From: Colius striatus
Lineage: Eukaryota; Chordata; Aves; Coliiformes; Coliidae
Assembly: GCF_028858725.1 (NCBI RefSeq)
Contig: NC_084772.1
Location: forward strand, 21,305,548 to 21,369,547
Reading direction: 5' to 3'
Length of the DNA: 64,000 nucleotides
A model generated the notes under the pieces. It was not told where the DNA came from and searched no databases. It was given only the letters and a program-made list of their open reading frames with translations. The translations under genes and the position numbers were made by a program. Below, piece after piece: positions 61,491-64,000 of this stretch. The number at the start of each line of letters is the position of its first letter. Position 1 is the first letter of the stretch.

Positions 61491-64000
61491 CGGGCTGTGC
61501 AGGAGGCAGTGCTGCTGGGCATGGCCCTCCAGAGCCAGCCCCGCTCCCCTCCTCGCCCTGCCCATCCCTGGGGGGCACAGGGACAGGGAGGCACAGTCTC
61601 CCGTGCCATCTCTTACCCTTGTGTCTGACGTGAGGTTGGGATGGCAGCAGTGTGCTGGATCAGTGGCTGGCTGCCATCTCCTGCATCCCCCCAGCCTCAC
61701 AGCACATCTGGGTGCAGAGGGATGCTCCCACCTTTAGGGACACATGCAGGACAGTGGTGACAAGAGGTCTCAGGAGGACAGAACTGAATTCAGGCATTCA
61801 GGACCCGGAGCAGGGAGACCCAGAGATGGCTGTGGCAGATATGTGTTCCATCTTTGGGTGAGGGGGAGGAAGAGGCTGGCTGGAGCTTGCAGGTCACTGA
61901 GACCCCCTGTGCTGGCAGCAATAGTAGCACAGCTTGGACTTTCTGGCAGCCATGCTGGACTGGAGCAAAGCATCTCCCACACAGCCCTCAGTGCTGAGCC
62001 CTTTAGAAGCTCCCGGGGCACCATGAGCCAGGCCCATGGTGTCCCAAGACAGGCAGGGTGTCCTGACCCAGACAGGGTGTCCCACCTGCCACCCAACAGA
62101 GCACAGCCCCTGCCAGGGATAATGCCAGGTCTTTCTCTTTGATTAAGGTTATTTAAGCTTTTCACTGAAACATAAAACCTGATTGTTTGCATAAACAGCC
62201 TAATTGGATCCTAGTGCACAGCATCGCTAATGCCGTGGGTGCGCTGGCAGCCGGCGGCAGCACCGGCACCGGGCCGGCACATCCTGGCTCTGCCATCCCC
62301 AGGGCTGCTCTGGCAGTGGGTGCCTGAGACTCCCCATGCCCCAGATGCACCCACTGACCCTCCCAGCCATGGCTGGACCCTGCCTCGGGGTGGGTGACAG
62401 CCCCGTGGGGACACCGCTGCCCCTGGCACCTGGCCCTGGCCGTGCCCTTGGTGATGCCCAACCTGCAAGGCAAGGGGGACAGAAGGCTGTGCCCTGGCAT
62501 CGCCCCCGGGAGGAGGAGGAGGAAGGAGGAGCGGTGTGAAGGTGCTGGGTGGGAAGCAGGGGGCTGGGAGCCCCGGGTGGGCGGCTTTGCAGGAATGCTG
62601 CCTGCCTGCACGGCGTTTCCATGGCTGGGAGCTGCAGAAGGCTTTCATGGCAAAAGGCAGAGAGGCTCCATGAATATTTCATTAGGAAAGCAATGTGGTG
62701 TGCTGCAGAGAACATCTGGCTGGAGTCCCTGGAGACCCCTGCCTTGTGCAGGAAGCAGGAACTGTGAAATATGGAGGAAAACGAGGGAGAGGGGGAGACG
62801 GGGGGAGCGTCCCACGGCATGGGGAGCGTTCCTGCCCACCCCAGCCCCGCCATGGGCAGCACAGGGCAGGCACTGCCCTTCATCCTCCTGTGAATGGCAG
62901 CCCTGGGAGGTTTCCATGAGGTGGAGGGGCTGTGGTGGTGCAGCTGAAGGCTGCTTTTCTCATCCTTCTCCGTGGGATGCTTCGGGGACCTGGTTGCAGC
63001 AGGGTCTGTCCCTCACAAGCAGGGTGCTTAATCCCAGTGTCCGATGCAGGAATGGGCAGAGCTGCTCCTCCAGTTTGCAGTTGCCATGCACGGGCTGGCT
63101 GTGGGCTGGCCAGGCACAGACTGGGGCAGCCAGTGATGCTGGAGCATGGGACAGGGTGAGGTGGGATGGGATGGGACAGGATGGGTGCTCTTGCCTTGGC
63201 TCCACATGCCTCCCAGGAGATGCTGATGCCCTCGAAGCTGTGTGCTGAAACCCGTGCCCTGGCTCCCGCAAGCCATGCAGGGGTCAGGATCCCAGAGGGA
63301 GGTTTGTCCTGGTGGTGTTGGTACGGAGAGGACAGCCCTGGGCACAGGGGTGCTGCTGGTCACAACCCAGGTCCTTCAGGGGGGCAGAGCAGCAGACTTG
63401 GAGTGGTGCAAGGACTTGGCATTGCCAGCATGCCTGTTTCCCTTCAGCGCCAGCTCCTTCCCTCCGTGCTGGCGGGTTTGGTGCTTGGGGGCCTGGCTGG
63501 AGCCCTTTGCCTTTGGTGGGTGCTGGTGGAGCTGTGCAGCCACAATGTTCCCGGCACACTGGTGTCTGCTGCTAGCTCCGACTTTGCTCCTGTAGCACGG
63601 GACAGGCAGCACGCTCACTGACCCAGACCTGCTGCTGCCAGACACGGGCTCTGGCCAGCACCCCTCAGCGCCCTGCCCAGGGCTCCCAACACCCACCCTC
63701 ACCCCCAACCCCACAAAACACCCACCCGCCACCACAGCCCTTGCAGCTGGAACACGATGCCCACGACCTCTGCACCACGCGGCTCCCGGCCACGGCACCA
63801 CAGGAGCCCCGACACCTGTCCCCAGCACCCCACAATCCTCCCCTTCCCTCTTCCTCCTCCCCAGCTCGTTCTTCCTCATCCCCAGGCTGAGCTCTGTAGC
63901 AGCCCCGGCTTGGGACCAGCGGCGGGACTTTGCCTCATGCTCTCCCCGCTCTGCCGCGGCTCCCGGCACGGCCGCCGCCAGCAAACAAAGCCCAACCAGA
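61491..64000. other. Upstream/intergenic DNA to window end, no gene seen
   Basis: 62110-62230 is a short AT-rich island ('gattaaggttatttaagctt', 'cctaattggatcctagtgca'). From about 63880 GC and CpG rise to the window edge, which may mark a promoter beyond the window. No exon is supported on either strand. Confidence 0.4.

Noticed and set aside
36091-64000. ACSF3 or another 16q24.3 neighbour
   Set aside because: ACSF3 is next in human order, but no exon with acyl-CoA synthetase motifs appears on either strand, so it must lie beyond the window.

Overview
This is vertebrate nuclear DNA, almost certainly from a bird. Genes are split by short GT-AG introns, base composition is GC-rich, tandem repeats are abundant, and the only interspersed repeats I recognise are CR1 LINE fragments. 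A songbird fits the CR1 type, but I cannot prove the order or name a species. Four genes are recognisable from their exons. Their order is GALNS (exon 1 only, minus), TRAPPC2L (complete, plus), PABPN1L (complete coding sequence, minus) and CBFA2T3 (coding sequence complete from the conserved internal Met, minus). As I recall it, this is the gene order of human 16q24.3, and the bird equivalent would be a chromosome 11-like microchromosome.

Layout. 1-3246 is intron 1 of GALNS, with no further exon. 3247-3345 is GALNS exon 1, coding for a lysosomal sulfatase signal peptide and the start of the catalytic core. 3346-3428 is an 83-bp bidirectional promoter with two CACGTGAC E-boxes. 3429-6581 holds the five coding exons of TRAPPC2L (139 aa). 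6.7-7.6 kb is a convergent intergenic stretch with a CR1 fragment. 7.6-13.3 kb is PABPN1L: a long 3' UTR, seven coding exons (214 aa) and a CpG-rich 5' exon. 13.75-17.54 kb is the roughly 3.8-kb 3' UTR of CBFA2T3, full of tandem repeats and A/T tracts. 17.54-25.74 kb holds the CBFA2T3 coding exons (TAFH/NHR1, NHR2, NHR3, MYND zinc finger; 603 aa from the internal Met). They include a 78-nt in-frame exon at 24198-24275 that identifies the gene as CBFA2T3 rather than RUNX1T1 or CBFA2T2. 25.7-35.06 kb is its large 5' intron. 35.06-35.66 kb is a 5' exon and CpG-island promoter with a GCC repeat and a CTCF-like site.

36-64 kb contains no exon I can support. It is either intron and flank upstream of CBFA2T3 (the human gene has a distal first exon) or intergenic DNA. 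It alternates GC-rich, minisatellite-rich DNA with short AT-rich islands carrying TAAT, octamer and GATA motifs. These islands look like conserved non-coding elements and are the best regulatory candidates here.

The genes do not form a pathway. GALNS degrades keratan and chondroitin-6 sulfate in lysosomes. TRAPPC2L is a TRAPP trafficking subunit. PABPN1L binds poly(A) tails, mainly in oocytes and embryos. CBFA2T3 (MTG16/ETO2) is a haematopoietic transcriptional co-repressor. The one functional link visible in the DNA is the shared GALNS/TRAPPC2L promoter. I found no clearly new coding system. The most notable observations are that promoter, repeats embedded in the CBFA2T3 3' UTR, a palindrome-bearing 44-bp tandem repeat, a shared CR1 type, and the string of AT-rich candidate regulatory islands.
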